The notes: a model not told the origin generated them from the sequence alone. 35,233 nucleotides of DNA from an uncultured Acetatifactor sp. (GCA_910586775.1 CAJUJN010000007.1:1-35233); one strand, 5' to 3'; counted from the stretch's first letter, positions 16,398 to 26,243 are shown. Numbers and translations: made by a program.

Positions 16398-16489
16398 CTG
16401 GAAATTGAATAAACCGGACAAAAAAGGCTGATACTGATTAATACGAAGAAGAAATGCCTGCCGTGAACGGGGTGAACCGTAAGGATGGC

Positions 16490-17239
16490 ATGGGGGTCAG
16501 TATGAAATTATTGAAAAGTATCAGCTTATTTGTCCTGTATCCGCTGTGTATGCTGGGGCTTGGCTTTTATGCAGGGGTGGAGACATCCCGTTTTTTCTAT
16601 CCGGGAGAGCGGGAAGAGAATCAGGAATCGCTGTTTGATGGGCTGCCGGTGGTGACGCCCGGACCGGAGAACATACCGGAGCAGGATGCGGAGCCGGAGC
16701 CGATACCGGTGACGGACGACAGTCTCGACTACGGAATTGTAATGGATGAGGAAGAGACCGTAAGTGAAGGTGCGGAGGAAGTTCTGTTTACGGCGGAAAC
16801 GCTCTGTGTGGATACGGAATACGTGCTGGAGGAGACGGACATCCTGCACCATACGGTAGTGGAAACGATATGGCGTCTTCCGGATAAATATGTGGGCATG
16901 AACAGGGAACAGTTCCTTCAGGCTATGGATGTGTATGAAGCTTTTCCGCCGCTGTCCGAACTGGAGCGGGGTTTTGTGGGGCTGGAAGTGCTTTCCTTTT
17001 CCAGAGAGCGCGTGGTGGTGCAGATGAACTACAAGTATGTCCAGCCCAGCAGCAGTTTTTACCTTGCGGCTTATGACAATAAGGTGATAGTCTATCTGGA
17101 GGACAAGAGAACCGTATATATCGAAACAGAGATTGAACTGGATTCACTGCCGTCTGAGATTCAGGAGAATATCATAGAGATGATGTGGATAGAGAACGAA
17201 GAGAAACTGTACGATTTCCTGGAAAATTATTCAAGCTGA
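16490..17239 (+). CDS. BofC-like membrane-anchored protein
   Basis: Encodes 249 residues. ATG 16490 follows AAGGA closely; ATG 16454 and ATG 16502 are in-frame alternatives. One N-terminal membrane anchor (ISLFVLYPLCMLGLGFYAGV) is followed by an acidic, proline-rich linker (VVTPGPENIPEQDAEPEPIP). The C-terminal domain (YLAAYDNKVIVYLEDKRTVY to LPSEIQENIIEMMW and EEKLYDFLENYSS) is like the BofC C-terminal domain. BofC in Bacillus restrains the forespore signalling protease SpoIVB; this protein is longer and the linker is unusual, so that role is only suggested. It is near other sporulation-type genes. Confidence 0.65.
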   Translation: MGVSMKLLKSISLFVLYPLCMLGLGFYAGVETSRFFYPGEREENQESLFDGLPVVTPGPENIPEQDAEPEPIPVTDDSLDYGIVMDEEETVSEGAEEVLFTAETLCVDTEYVLEETDILHHTVVETIWRLPDKYVGMNREQFLQAMDVYEAFPPLSELERGFVGLEVLSFSRERVVVQMNYKYVQPSSSFYLAAYDNKVIVYLEDKRTVYIETEIELDSLPSEIQENIIEMMWIENEEKLYDFLENYSS

Positions 17240-17301
17240 GGAAATCTTCGGCTGGCTGCATGGGAGTCTGGAAAGAAATGGTGACGGAACAGGAGAATAA
17301 T

Positions 17302-18627
17302 ATGGGTTATTCAGTGGGCGTTGTCGGGGGCGGAGCCGCCGGAATGATGGCGGCGATCACTGCGGCAGGATGCGGGGCTGCGGTGACACTTCTGGAGGGA
17401 AACGACAGGCCGGGCAGAAAACTGCTGTCCACCGGAAACGGAAAATGTAATCTTGGAAACGAAAAACTGGATATAAATGAATACTACACAAGTTGTCCCG
17501 AATTCCTGGAAAAATGTCTTGCGCGGTTCGGAACGGAGGACACAGCTGCTTTTTTTCAGGGAATCGGATTGCTGCTGAAGAGCAAAAACGGCTATCTCTA
17601 CCCTATGTCAGAACAGGCATCTTCCGTGTTGGATGTGCTTCGGTATGAACTCCACAGACAGGGTGTGCAGGTAATTACGGATTGTAAAGTCGATGATATC
17701 GAAATCAGCAGCAGAGCAGCGCACAGATCCGGAAAAGATGACAAGGATGCTCACACGGCTGAATATCAGAAAAGAGCCGGAGCACATGACAGAGAATGGA
17801 AAAACGGTCAGCAAAACAGCCGCTGTATCAGGCTGGAAAGCAGAGGAAACATATACTGGTTTGACCGCGTCATTCTCGCCTGCGGCGGACAGGCAGCACC
17901 GAAGACAGGCTCCGACGGCAGCGGATACCGTCTGGCAGAGAAACTGGGACACAGCCTGGTGCCTGTGGTGCCTGCCCTGGTACAGATGCGATGCAGAGAA
18001 GATTTTTTTAAATCCATAGCAGGAGTCAGGGCAGATGCCATGCTGACGGTGACCACCGGGAACGGGGAGCCAATACAGGAACGGGGTGAGCTGCAGCTGA
18101 CGGATTACGGTATTTCCGGAATCCCCGTATTTCAGATCAGCCGTGTAATGAATTACATATTGCGGAAGAGAAAGGATGTAGAAGTCCGGATTGATTTCCT
18201 GCCGGATATTACAGAAGAAGCTTTAAATAATCTCGTTGCAGCTCGAAAGCACCTGAGGAAGAGCTGTACGGTTGAAGCTTTTTTTACAGGGATGCTGAAT
18301 AAGAAGCTGATGCTTCTCTTTATCCGGCTGGCAGGGTTGAAAGCGACAGAAGATGCAGCGGCGGCAGACCCGGAAAAAATGCGCACGGTCTACAGACTGT
18401 GCAAATGCTTTCCCGTCCATGTCTCCAGCAGTAATTCATACGACAATGCCCAGGTATGTGCGGGAGGCGTGCCTCTCGATGAAGTGACGGCGCATCTGGA
18501 GTCAAGGAAGGTGCCCGGAGTATATTTTGCCGGCGAGATCCTGGATGCGGACGGAAAGTGCGGCGGTTATAACCTGCAGTGGGCGTGGTGCAGCGGGCAT
18601 ATCGCAGGTATGGCAGCCTCCGGATAG
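17302..18627 (+). CDS. HI0933-family FAD/NAD(P) flavoprotein
   Basis: Encodes 441 residues. ATG 17302 follows CAGGAGAATAAT; the open frame extends to 17185 over the end of the previous gene and was trimmed. The FAD motif GVVGGGAAGMMAAITAAG lies at the N-terminus, and the HI0933/YhiN signatures follow: GRKLLSTGNGKCNLGN, LYPMSEQASSVLDVL, ACGGQAAPKTGSDGSGY and YFAGEILDADGKCGGYNLQW. The family is thought to reduce or oxidise an unknown substrate and has no agreed pathway. A hydrophilic stretch of about 45 residues (from SSRAAHRSGKDDKDA) lies in the middle of the protein and is longer than I expect for the family. The gene starts 62 bases after the BofC-like gene and is followed 33 bases later by another flavoprotein. 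Confidence 0.87.
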   Translation: MGYSVGVVGGGAAGMMAAITAAGCGAAVTLLEGNDRPGRKLLSTGNGKCNLGNEKLDINEYYTSCPEFLEKCLARFGTEDTAAFFQGIGLLLKSKNGYLYPMSEQASSVLDVLRYELHRQGVQVITDCKVDDIEISSRAAHRSGKDDKDAHTAEYQKRAGAHDREWKNGQQNSRCIRLESRGNIYWFDRVILACGGQAAPKTGSDGSGYRLAEKLGHSLVPVVPALVQMRCREDFFKSIAGVRADAMLTVTTGNGEPIQERGELQLTDYGISGIPVFQISRVMNYILRKRKDVEVRIDFLPDITEEALNNLVAARKHLRKSCTVEAFFTGMLNKKLMLLFIRLAGLKATEDAAAADPEKMRTVYRLCKCFPVHVSSSNSYDNAQVCAGGVPLDEVTAHLESRKVPGVYFAGEILDADGKCGGYNLQWAWCSGHIAGMAASG

Positions 18628-18660
18628 AAAATTGGCAGAAAGTAGGGAACAGGTATTAAC

Positions 18661-20391
18661 ATGCTTAGGGTAAATCAGGTAAAGGTGAAACCGGGCTACT
18701 CCGATGCGGATTTGAAAAGGAGTACAGCTAATGTCCTGCGGATTCCGGAAGAGAATATTATAACGCTTAAAATAATACGGCAATCCATTGATGCCAGAAA
18801 AAAGCCTCAGATATATTACAGTTATTCCGTAGACGTAACCGTGAAGGAAGAAGAAAAAGTTCTTCGCAGGTTTAGAGGAAAAGAAAATCAGGTATGCAAA
18901 TCTCAACAGCAGGCGTACCGCTTTCCGAAGCCGGGAAAAAACATATTGAAAAAACCCATACTCATAGTCGGCACAGGGCCTGCAGGCCTGTTCTGTGGCT
19001 ATTTTCTGGCGCTGCACGGATACCGCCCTATTCTCCTGGAGCGTGGAAAATGCGTAGAAGAGCGCCGGAGAGATGTACGGGCTTTCTGGGAGACAGGCAG
19101 GCTTGCCCCTGACTCCAATGTGCAGTTCGGAGAGGGCGGCGCAGGCACCTTTTCCGACGGCAAGCTGAATACGCTGGTAAAGGATAAGGACGGGAGAAAC
19201 CGGATTGTCCTGGAGACTTTTGTAAAATTCGGAGCAAAGGAACGTATCTGTTATGAGGCAAAACCCCACATAGGGACGGATGTACTCTGTGACGTGGTAA
19301 AGCGGATGCGGGATGAGATTATCCGCCTGGGAGGCCAGGTGCGCTTTGAAAGCCAGGTGACGGAAATCGAGCTCGAGCAGGGACATGTGACCGGAGCTGT
19401 AGTCAATGGCGGAGAGCGGATTGCATGTGAGCAGCTGGTTGCGGCCATCGGCCACAGTGCCAGGGATACATTTGCCATGTTACATAAGAAGCAGATTCCC
19501 ATGGAGGCAAAGGCCTTCGCGGTGGGACTCAGGGTGGAGCATCCGCAATCCATGATCAATGAAAGTCAGTACGGAATGCCGGAGGCAGGCAGTCTGGAGG
19601 CTGCGCCGTACAAGGTAGCTGCAAAAGCAAAAAACGGCCGGGGCGTTTATTCATTTTGTATGTGCCCCGGAGGATATGTGGTAAATGCTTCTTCCGAAAG
19701 CGGGCATACTGCAGTAAACGGCATGAGTTACAGCGGCCGGGACGGAAAAAATGCCAACAGCGCAATCATCGTAACTGTGACGCCGGAGGACTTCGGCGCG
19801 GAAGGGCCGTTGGCAGGAATTGCTTTTCAGAGACGCCTGGAGCAACGCGCTTACGAAGTAGGCGGAGGTAAAATTCCGGTTCAACGTTACGTGGATTTTA
19901 AACGTCAGGTTCTTTGCGGCAGTCTGAATATTTGTGGTAGTCTGAATACGGAAAATGCCGTGGGTAAAGAGTCCCCTCTGTCAGAGCATTCCACAGAGGC
20001 ATTGCCTGTTCCGTCGGAAAATGCCGTGATGGAAGCATCCTTTCTGCCACAGTGCAAAGGGCAGTATCAATGGGGGGATGTAAGCAAGATTCTTCCTGCA
20101 GAATGCAATACTGCCATTGTAGAAGGGATGGAAGCCTTTTCCGCGCAGATAAAGGGTTTTAACAGATCCGACGCCTGCCTGTCCGGGGTGGAAAGCCGTA
20201 CTTCGTCTCCGGTCAGAATTCTACGTGATGATGGTCTGCAGTCGCAGATCAGAGGCTTATATCCCTGCGGGGAAGGCGCCGGATACGCAGGCGGAATCGT
20301 TTCGGCAGCTATGGACGGAATCCGGGTGGCAGAACAGATTGCAGCAGAATTTCAGCCCGGGAATATGGAAACAGAACCGTGGGAAATATAA
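18661..20391 (+). CDS. COG2509-type FAD-dependent protein
   Basis: Encodes 576 residues. The front (about 1-80) is a small domain (MLRVNQVKVKPGYSDADLKR) typical of COG2509 proteins; next come the FAD motif LIVGTGPAGLFCGYFLALHG and the SNVQFGEGGAGTFSDGKLNT block. The C-terminus has SGVESRTSSPVRI and YPCGEGAGYAGGIVSAAMDG, as in the family. The substrate is unknown. Around residues 417-460 there is an insertion-like polar stretch (CGSLNICGSLNTENAVGKES and on to CKGQYQWGDV) with a short internal repeat. No upstream ribosome binding site is strong; GGGAACAGG precedes the ATG. Confidence 0.88.
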   Translation: MLRVNQVKVKPGYSDADLKRSTANVLRIPEENIITLKIIRQSIDARKKPQIYYSYSVDVTVKEEEKVLRRFRGKENQVCKSQQQAYRFPKPGKNILKKPILIVGTGPAGLFCGYFLALHGYRPILLERGKCVEERRRDVRAFWETGRLAPDSNVQFGEGGAGTFSDGKLNTLVKDKDGRNRIVLETFVKFGAKERICYEAKPHIGTDVLCDVVKRMRDEIIRLGGQVRFESQVTEIELEQGHVTGAVVNGGERIACEQLVAAIGHSARDTFAMLHKKQIPMEAKAFAVGLRVEHPQSMINESQYGMPEAGSLEAAPYKVAAKAKNGRGVYSFCMCPGGYVVNASSESGHTAVNGMSYSGRDGKNANSAIIVTVTPEDFGAEGPLAGIAFQRRLEQRAYEVGGGKIPVQRYVDFKRQVLCGSLNICGSLNTENAVGKESPLSEHSTEALPVPSENAVMEASFLPQCKGQYQWGDVSKILPAECNTAIVEGMEAFSAQIKGFNRSDACLSGVESRTSSPVRILRDDGLQSQIRGLYPCGEGAGYAGGIVSAAMDGIRVAEQIAAEFQPGNMETEPWEI

Positions 20392-20508
20392 AATCAAACA
20401 CTTGAATAATCAGAAAAACGCAGGTTGGAAACTGCATGTAAAAGGAAAAAAACCGGTACTGACAAAATAAGAAAGAATCAATTTAACAAAACAGAAAGGC
20501 GCAGAAGA

Positions 20509-21387
20509 ATGATACTTATAAAAAGAACGGATGAACCCCCTGAAGCAGATGAAGAAATCCTTCGCAGGCACTGTGTCCTGAATGCCGATGGTACTGTGTT
20601 GGAGTACCTGACTTTTCCGCTGTTGGAAAGGACAGGGATCGTCAGACATTTATTCAGTACACGCCTTGGCGGCATCAGTGAAGGCATATATGCTTCCATG
20701 AACTTAAGCTTCACCAGAGGCGACAGCACGGAGCATGTCCTGGAGAATCATAGACGGATTGCAGGTATTTTGGGCTGCGGCATAGAGGATATGGCGGCAT
20801 CCCATCAGACACATACCACGAATATCCGCAGAATAACCGCTGCAGACAGGGGAAAGGGAATTTCCCGGGATAGAGATTACGAAGATGTGGACGGGATGAT
20901 AACGAATGAGCCGGGAATTGTACTTGTGACATACTATGCGGATTGCGTGCCGCTCTATTTTGTGGACCCGGTTCACAGGGCAGTCGGACTGGCCCACTCC
21001 GGGTGGAGAGGAACGGCAGACAGAATGGGAAAATGCATGGTGCATGCTATGCAGGATGCATTTGGGAGCCGCCCGGAGGAGCTCTGCGCCGCCATCGGAC
21101 CTTCTATCTGCCGGGACTGCTATGAGGTCAGCGAGGATGTGGCAATGCAGTTTACGGATATGGGAGCGGATATACTTCTGCCGGGAAAAGCCCCCGGTAA
21201 ATACCAGCTTGACTTGTGGCTTGCCAATAAAAGGATTTTACAGCAGGCAGGCATACCGGAAAAACAGATTGCCGTTACGGATATTTGTACCTGTCATAAC
21301 AGCTCATACCTTTTTTCGCACAGGGCAAGCGGCGGAAAGAGGGGAAATCTGGGGGCGTTTCTGATGTTGGAGCCGCAGGCGGGTTAA
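20509..21387 (+). CDS. pgeF: PgeF/YfiH-type multicopper-oxidase-fold enzyme
   Basis: Encodes 292 residues. ATG 20509 lies 10 bases after AGAAAGG; the longer open frame from 20425 overlaps non-coding sequence and was rejected. The family (YfiH, DUF152, LACC1) hydrolyses or phosphorolyses purine nucleosides or edits peptidoglycan precursors (PgeF). The metal-site residues are conserved: H99 in SHQTHTTN, C146 in YADCVPLYF and H163 in GLAHSGWRGT. LFSTRLGGISEG near the N-terminus is the standard start of the fold. The exact substrate in this organism cannot be read from the sequence. It ends the run of genes before the two-component pair. Confidence 0.9.
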   Translation: MILIKRTDEPPEADEEILRRHCVLNADGTVLEYLTFPLLERTGIVRHLFSTRLGGISEGIYASMNLSFTRGDSTEHVLENHRRIAGILGCGIEDMAASHQTHTTNIRRITAADRGKGISRDRDYEDVDGMITNEPGIVLVTYYADCVPLYFVDPVHRAVGLAHSGWRGTADRMGKCMVHAMQDAFGSRPEELCAAIGPSICRDCYEVSEDVAMQFTDMGADILLPGKAPGKYQLDLWLANKRILQQAGIPEKQIAVTDICTCHNSSYLFSHRASGGKRGNLGAFLMLEPQAG

Positions 21388-21474
21388 GTGCCTTCAGAAT
21401 CTTGCATATCGGAAAAATGTTTAATAATTTATGCTTTAACACTTAAATTAAGATACATGAATGGAGCGGAAAGA

Positions 21475-22167
21475 ATGGCAAATATACTTGTATGTGATGA
21501 TGACAGAGAAATAGTAGATGCGATCGAGATATACCTGAAACAGGACGGCTACCGCATCTTTAAGGCATATGACGGAGAGCAGGCCATGGAGATTATGAAG
21601 AAGGAAGAAATTCATCTGCTGATCATGGATATCATGATGCCGAAGCTGGACGGTATCCGCGCGACTTTGAAGATCAGGGAATACAGCAGCATCCCCATCA
21701 TCATGCTGTCTGCAAAATCAGAGGATACGGACAAGATTCTGGGATTGAATATCGGTGCGGACGATTACATTACCAAGCCATTTAATCCGCTGGAGCTGGC
21801 TGCAAGGGTGAAGTCCAATCTCCGCCGCTATACTTCCCTGGGAAGCCTGAATTCGGAGAGCAAGGCAATCTATCAGACCGGCGGACTGGCTATCAATGAC
21901 GATACCAAACAGGTCACAGTGGACGGCGAGCCGGTAAAAATGACTCCCATCGAGTACAATATTCTTCTTCTGCTGATGAAAAACCAGGGCCGTGTATTCT
22001 CCATCGACCAGATTTATGAGAGTATCTGGAATGAGGATGCCATCGGTGCGGACAATACGGTTGCGGTACATATCCGCCACATCCGCGAGAAGATAGAGAT
22101 CAATCCCAGAGAGCCCAGATACCTGAAAGTGGTCTGGGGTGTGGGCTACAAAATAGACAGACAATAG
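21475..22167 (+). CDS. OmpR/VanR-type response regulator
   Basis: Encodes 230 residues. ATG 21475 follows GGAGCGGAAAGA; the frame is open further to 21388 but without a start signal. The receiver domain has the acidic pocket D8-D10, the phospho-acceptor D52 in LIMDIMMPKLDG, S79 and K101 in DDYITKPFNP. The C-terminal winged helix has TPIEYNILLLLMKNQGRVFS and VVWGVGYKIDR, the OmpR/PhoB type. The closest group is VanR-like regulators. It is followed after 9 bases by its partner kinase. Likely target promoters are unknown; no obvious direct repeats were seen just upstream of this gene. Confidence 0.93.
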   Translation: MANILVCDDDREIVDAIEIYLKQDGYRIFKAYDGEQAMEIMKKEEIHLLIMDIMMPKLDGIRATLKIREYSSIPIIMLSAKSEDTDKILGLNIGADDYITKPFNPLELAARVKSNLRRYTSLGSLNSESKAIYQTGGLAINDDTKQVTVDGEPVKMTPIEYNILLLLMKNQGRVFSIDQIYESIWNEDAIGADNTVAVHIRHIREKIEINPREPRYLKVVWGVGYKIDRQ

Positions 22168-22176
22168 GACGATTGT

Positions 22177-24912
22177 ATGAAAAAACCAACATTCAAAAGG
22201 CTGTTCCTGGAGTTTATTCAGCATTTTCTTGCCGCCGGTATCCTTTTGGCCGTGGCAGGCCTGTTGCTGAACTCCCATGTGGTAGTAAATTCCATAGACG
22301 GCGCACAGGTCTACAAAATTTTTCCTGCAGATATGGGGGTAGCATTTGAGGATTCCGAAATATATCACGACCTCTTCCGAAATGCTGTCTCTGACATCAC
22401 CCGTCTGGTGGCAATTAAGAGGCAGTTGGAGACGGATGGTGTCTTTGACCCTTCGAAGGAAATTGATATCACGGCCTGCGCCAAAGAAATCGATGTTGAT
22501 CAAGGCTGTGAGGTAACTGCTGTCTATGAGTTGGACAACCTGATTAAATGGGGAAAATATGGAGTGGAATATACCAACCGTTTCCTCAGTATGTCGGATT
22601 TCGTAAATTATTTCGGTAATTGTATCTATCCGGAAAATTTTAAGCTGGACGAGTATGGTCAGTTGTGTTTTGATGCTTTTTACCGCGTGGTAGACCCCGA
22701 GAATAACACCACGGTTCAGGACGAAAGCGATGCGGAAACCGAGAGTGATCAGGAAGATATAGCAGTGCAGGCATCCCGTTCCGGCAAAACGGCCGAGGAA
22801 ATTGTCATGCTCTCGGAAAAGCTGAAAGCCTGTACCCAGGATCAGCTGGAAGACCTGGTATTTTCATATGTTATGGCCAGACAGCTGAAGAATTTGGATG
22901 TTTCCAGGGAAGACGACGGAAGTCTGGTTATCTACGTTCCCATGCTGAACTGCCGCTATGACATGGTAAACGGAGAGAAGCAGCTGACAGCCTGTGCCGA
23001 CAACTGGGTGGATTATATATTGCTTCAGGAAAATGTGGATGCGGTCATTCATGATATTACATCCAATTATCAGCGTTACCAGCTCTGCAATGATGCTTAT
23101 AAAGAGGAAAACAGCAATGTGAAGTACATGGTGCGCACCATGACAGACAATGGCATTTCCACTTACACCAACAGAAAAGATCTGGAAAAGGCAGAGGACG
23201 ATTATGTCACGGAAACTTTTAACGAATACAGGTGGTATTTGATATACTATCCGGACAGCCTTGTATTTATGGGAAATACCATACTGAGTGAAGAGGAGAT
23301 CGACAGCTATATCAACACATATGGTTATGCCTATCCCGATACCACCCATATCTGGATGGGGGTGGATGCCAATTTTCCCATTGAGGGAGACGCCTTTCAG
23401 TCTGCCAATGAGATTTACCAGAAAATCGTACCGAATATGAACCGGATTCTGGGTTGTATTTTCCTTCTGGGAGCCGCCTGGGTTGGCATTGGGATTTATC
23501 TGACAGTTACTGCCGGTATGGCTGTCAGCGAAAAAGGAGAACAGATTCTGTACCTCAACCGCTTTGACCGGATGTGGACAGAGGCTGTCATTGGGATAAC
23601 GGCTCTGTTCGCCTGGGGAGGCGTGTACGGATACCGGATTCTCAGTGAAATGACAGAAAACGCCGGCATTGCGTCGGAATTGTTGGGAATTCAGCTCACG
23701 AAACTGTACCAGTATGGACTGTTTGCCCTGTATGGGCTGTATGTCAGCATTGCGTTTCAGTTGGTCTGGTACAGTCTGGTCCGGCGTATTAAAGCAGGCA
23801 ATCTGTGGCAGGACAGTTTTCTGTTTCATTTTTGCAGAGGGCTTGATAATTCTGTCAAGTTTGTATTCCGTCACAGAAATTCCGCTGTCAGTACTTTACT
23901 TCCTTACAACGCATTTCTGTTTTCCAATCTGACCGGGATTGTAGCGGTTTATGCCATGAGGGAAGAAAGAATGCCAATGCTCCTGATTCTGGCGGCGCTG
24001 ATAGCACTGGACAGCCTTGTGGGGGTTTTTCTTTTCAGGAGAAATGCGGAACTGATTGAGATTGTGGAAGGCATCCGTAAAATACGGGACGGAGAAGTTG
24101 AGTTTCAGCTGGATACGGAGGCTCTCCACGGTTCCAGTAAAGAACTGGCAGATGCGGTGAACAACATCGGCGAGGGTATCAAAAAGGCGGTGAGTACCAG
24201 CATGAAGGACGAGCAGATGAAAACAGACCTCATCACCAATGTATCCCATGATATTAAGACGCCTCTTACCTCCATTATCAATTATGTGGATTTGCTGAAA
24301 CGCCTGCATATAGAGGATGAGCCCGCAAAGGGCTACATCAAAATCCTGGACGGTAAGACGCAGCGGCTGAAGCAGCTGACGGATGATTTGGTAGAGGCTT
24401 CCAAGATTTCATCCGGCAACATCGAGCTGGAGAGAGAGAAGCTGAACCTGACGGAGCTTCTCAATCAGGGCATCGGAGAATTTTCCGAAAGAATGGAGGA
24501 ATGCAGACTGCAGGTGGTATTCGACAAGACGGACACGCCTGCCTATATCTATGCGGACAGCCGCAGAATGTGGCGGGTGGTGGAAAATTTATTCAACAAT
24601 ATCTGCAAATATGCCCTGGAGGGCACACGAATCTACATCGATATGGCCATAACGGAAGGCAGGATAGAGGTTTCGGTGAAAAATATTTCCAGACAGCAGA
24701 TGAATATACATTCCGAGGAACTGACAGAGCGTTTTATCAGAGGAGATTCTTCCAGAACCACGGAAGGCAGCGGGTTGGGACTGTATATTGCCAAAAGTCT
24801 GGTGCAGGTCCAGGGAGGAAGCTTTGATATCTTCCTGGATGGGGATTTGTTTAAAACAATATTTTCTTTTTCGGAATATCATGCCCCGGAAAAGGACATT
24901 ACAGCACCATGA
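22177..24912 (+). CDS. Large multi-spanning sensor histidine kinase
   Basis: Encodes 911 residues. A membrane segment at about 17-35 precedes an outside region of nearly 390 residues, then five more membrane segments near 424-444, 470-488, 512-532, 578-594 and 601-620. A HAMP-like linker follows, then the dimerisation/phosphoacceptor domain (NVSHDIKTPLTSIINYVDLL, H691) and the ATPase domain ending with GSGLGLYIAKSLVQVQGGSF. The outside region resembles no domain I can name; it contains an acidic segment (DESDAETESDQEDIA). The kinase core is of the VanS/PhoR type. It pairs with the regulator just upstream. Confidence 0.9.
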   Translation: MKKPTFKRLFLEFIQHFLAAGILLAVAGLLLNSHVVVNSIDGAQVYKIFPADMGVAFEDSEIYHDLFRNAVSDITRLVAIKRQLETDGVFDPSKEIDITACAKEIDVDQGCEVTAVYELDNLIKWGKYGVEYTNRFLSMSDFVNYFGNCIYPENFKLDEYGQLCFDAFYRVVDPENNTTVQDESDAETESDQEDIAVQASRSGKTAEEIVMLSEKLKACTQDQLEDLVFSYVMARQLKNLDVSREDDGSLVIYVPMLNCRYDMVNGEKQLTACADNWVDYILLQENVDAVIHDITSNYQRYQLCNDAYKEENSNVKYMVRTMTDNGISTYTNRKDLEKAEDDYVTETFNEYRWYLIYYPDSLVFMGNTILSEEEIDSYINTYGYAYPDTTHIWMGVDANFPIEGDAFQSANEIYQKIVPNMNRILGCIFLLGAAWVGIGIYLTVTAGMAVSEKGEQILYLNRFDRMWTEAVIGITALFAWGGVYGYRILSEMTENAGIASELLGIQLTKLYQYGLFALYGLYVSIAFQLVWYSLVRRIKAGNLWQDSFLFHFCRGLDNSVKFVFRHRNSAVSTLLPYNAFLFSNLTGIVAVYAMREERMPMLLILAALIALDSLVGVFLFRRNAELIEIVEGIRKIRDGEVEFQLDTEALHGSSKELADAVNNIGEGIKKAVSTSMKDEQMKTDLITNVSHDIKTPLTSIINYVDLLKRLHIEDEPAKGYIKILDGKTQRLKQLTDDLVEASKISSGNIELEREKLNLTELLNQGIGEFSERMEECRLQVVFDKTDTPAYIYADSRRMWRVVENLFNNICKYALEGTRIYIDMAITEGRIEVSVKNISRQQMNIHSEELTERFIRGDSSRTTEGSGLGLYIAKSLVQVQGGSFDIFLDGDLFKTIFSFSEYHAPEKDITAP

Positions 24913-24955
24913 CGCCGGAATATGAGTTGACATGCATTTCGGATATGAAGTAAAT

Positions 24956-24976
24956 CCCCGGGAATTCAGCCCGGGG
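24956..24976. terminator. GC-rich hairpin between converging genes
   Basis: CCCCGGG (24956-24962) pairs exactly with CCCGGGG (24970-24976) across a 7-base loop. It sits between the kinase gene and the converging PRPP synthetase gene. There is no T-run, but the stem is strong and could end or protect both transcripts. Confidence 0.5.
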
Positions 24977-25013
24977 AAGCAGTCGTATGTATACGAATCA
25001 ACGGATATGCTGC

Positions 25014-26207
25014 TCAATCCAGGTCGATGCCAGCCCGATTGTTGTAATCCTCCAGAATATCGTGTATTCGTTCCGTGGTAGCCATTACATTGTTCAGGGA
25101 GGCATCATGGTTCATAAAGTTGATCAGAGATGCAACAAATTTGCTCATATCCGCCTCGATAAAATAAGGTCTCGTATAAAGTTCCGGGGGCAGATAAGTC
25201 AGGTTGGTGGTCACGACCTTGTCAAAATCCCCTGCTTCATAGGCTTCGTCAAATGCTTTCAGTCCGTCAGTAAACAGACCAAAGGTACAGCAGAGATAGA
25301 CACGTCGGGCGTTCATGGCTTTTAGCTGTCTGGCTGTGTCCAGCATACTCTGCCCGGAGGAGATGATATCATCCATGACGATAACGTCCCTGCTGTCTAT
25401 ATTGTCCCCCAGAAATTCGTGGGCAACGACAGGGTTACGGCCGTTTATTATAGTAGCATAGTCGCGGCGCTTATAGAACATGCCTGTGTCCACACCCAGG
25501 ACGCTGGCACAATATATGGCACGGTCCAACGCACCCTCATCAGGGCTTATGACGATCAGATGCTCCTTGTCCACAATCAGGTCATTCTCGATATTCAACA
25601 GAACCTTGATGAATTCATAGGGAGTAGTAAAATTATCAAAACCGCTCAGCGGAATGGCATTCTGTACTCTGGGGTCATGGGCATCAAAGGTGATAAAATT
25701 ACTGATTCCCATATCACGCAGTTCCCGCAGCGCATAGGCACAGTCCAGAGATTCCCGGCCGTTTCTTTTATGCTGCCGGCTCTCATAGAGAAAAGGCATG
25801 ATGACATTAATACGGCGAGCTTTGCCGTTACATGCCGTGATGACGCGCTTTAAGTCCTGATAGTGGTCATCAGGGGACATATGGTTGGTGAAACCGTTCA
25901 TGTTGTAAGTGATACTGTGATTACAGACATCCACCAACAGAAACAGGTCTTTTCCGCGGATGGATTCCCGGAAGAGAGCCTTTCCCTCTCCGCTCCCGAA
26001 ACGGGGAGTTTCAAGGTCCACCAGGTAATTGTCTTCACTGTAGCCGCGGAATGCAGGGTCCTGTTTCAACCTGTCGTTGTGGAGAATTTTACGGAATTCC
26101 ACCAGGTAGTTGTTGATTCTCCGGCCAAAAGCCTTTGCGGAAGGCAGGACGGCGATTTTTAAAGGGGCCACGGGCAGAGCCCTCTCAATCTCTTGTAAAT
26201 TAGGCAT
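25014..26207 (-). CDS. prs: Ribose-phosphate pyrophosphokinase, long form
   Basis: Encodes 397 residues; GGAGGA lies just before the ATG. It makes PRPP from ribose-5-phosphate and ATP, for purine, pyrimidine, histidine and tryptophan synthesis. The catalytic and ATP region has PFLYESRQHKRNGRE (about 138-152) and FDAHDPRVQNAI; the PRPP loop VIVMDDIISSGQSM contains D279-D280. It is about 80 residues longer than the common 310-320 form, with extra N-terminal and internal segments, as in other Clostridia long-form enzymes. It is monocistronic on the minus strand with its own promoter. Confidence 0.92.
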   Translation of the reverse strand: MPNLQEIERALPVAPLKIAVLPSAKAFGRRINNYLVEFRKILHNDRLKQDPAFRGYSEDNYLVDLETPRFGSGEGKALFRESIRGKDLFLLVDVCNHSITYNMNGFTNHMSPDDHYQDLKRVITACNGKARRINVIMPFLYESRQHKRNGRESLDCAYALRELRDMGISNFITFDAHDPRVQNAIPLSGFDNFTTPYEFIKVLLNIENDLIVDKEHLIVISPDEGALDRAIYCASVLGVDTGMFYKRRDYATIINGRNPVVAHEFLGDNIDSRDVIVMDDIISSGQSMLDTARQLKAMNARRVYLCCTFGLFTDGLKAFDEAYEAGDFDKVVTTNLTYLPPELYTRPYFIEADMSKFVASLINFMNHDASLNNVMATTERIHDILEDYNNRAGIDLD

Positions 26208-26243
26208 GATGTCCTCCGGTTGTATAAGATGGGGTAAGCCTAT

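Noticed and set aside
18502..19455. Long minus-strand frame of 317 codons
   Set aside because: It is opposite two well-identified flavoprotein genes and carries no family signature.
21402..21440. Promoter before the response regulator
   Set aside because: TTGCAT and several AT-rich hexamers exist, but no pair is clearly better than the others.
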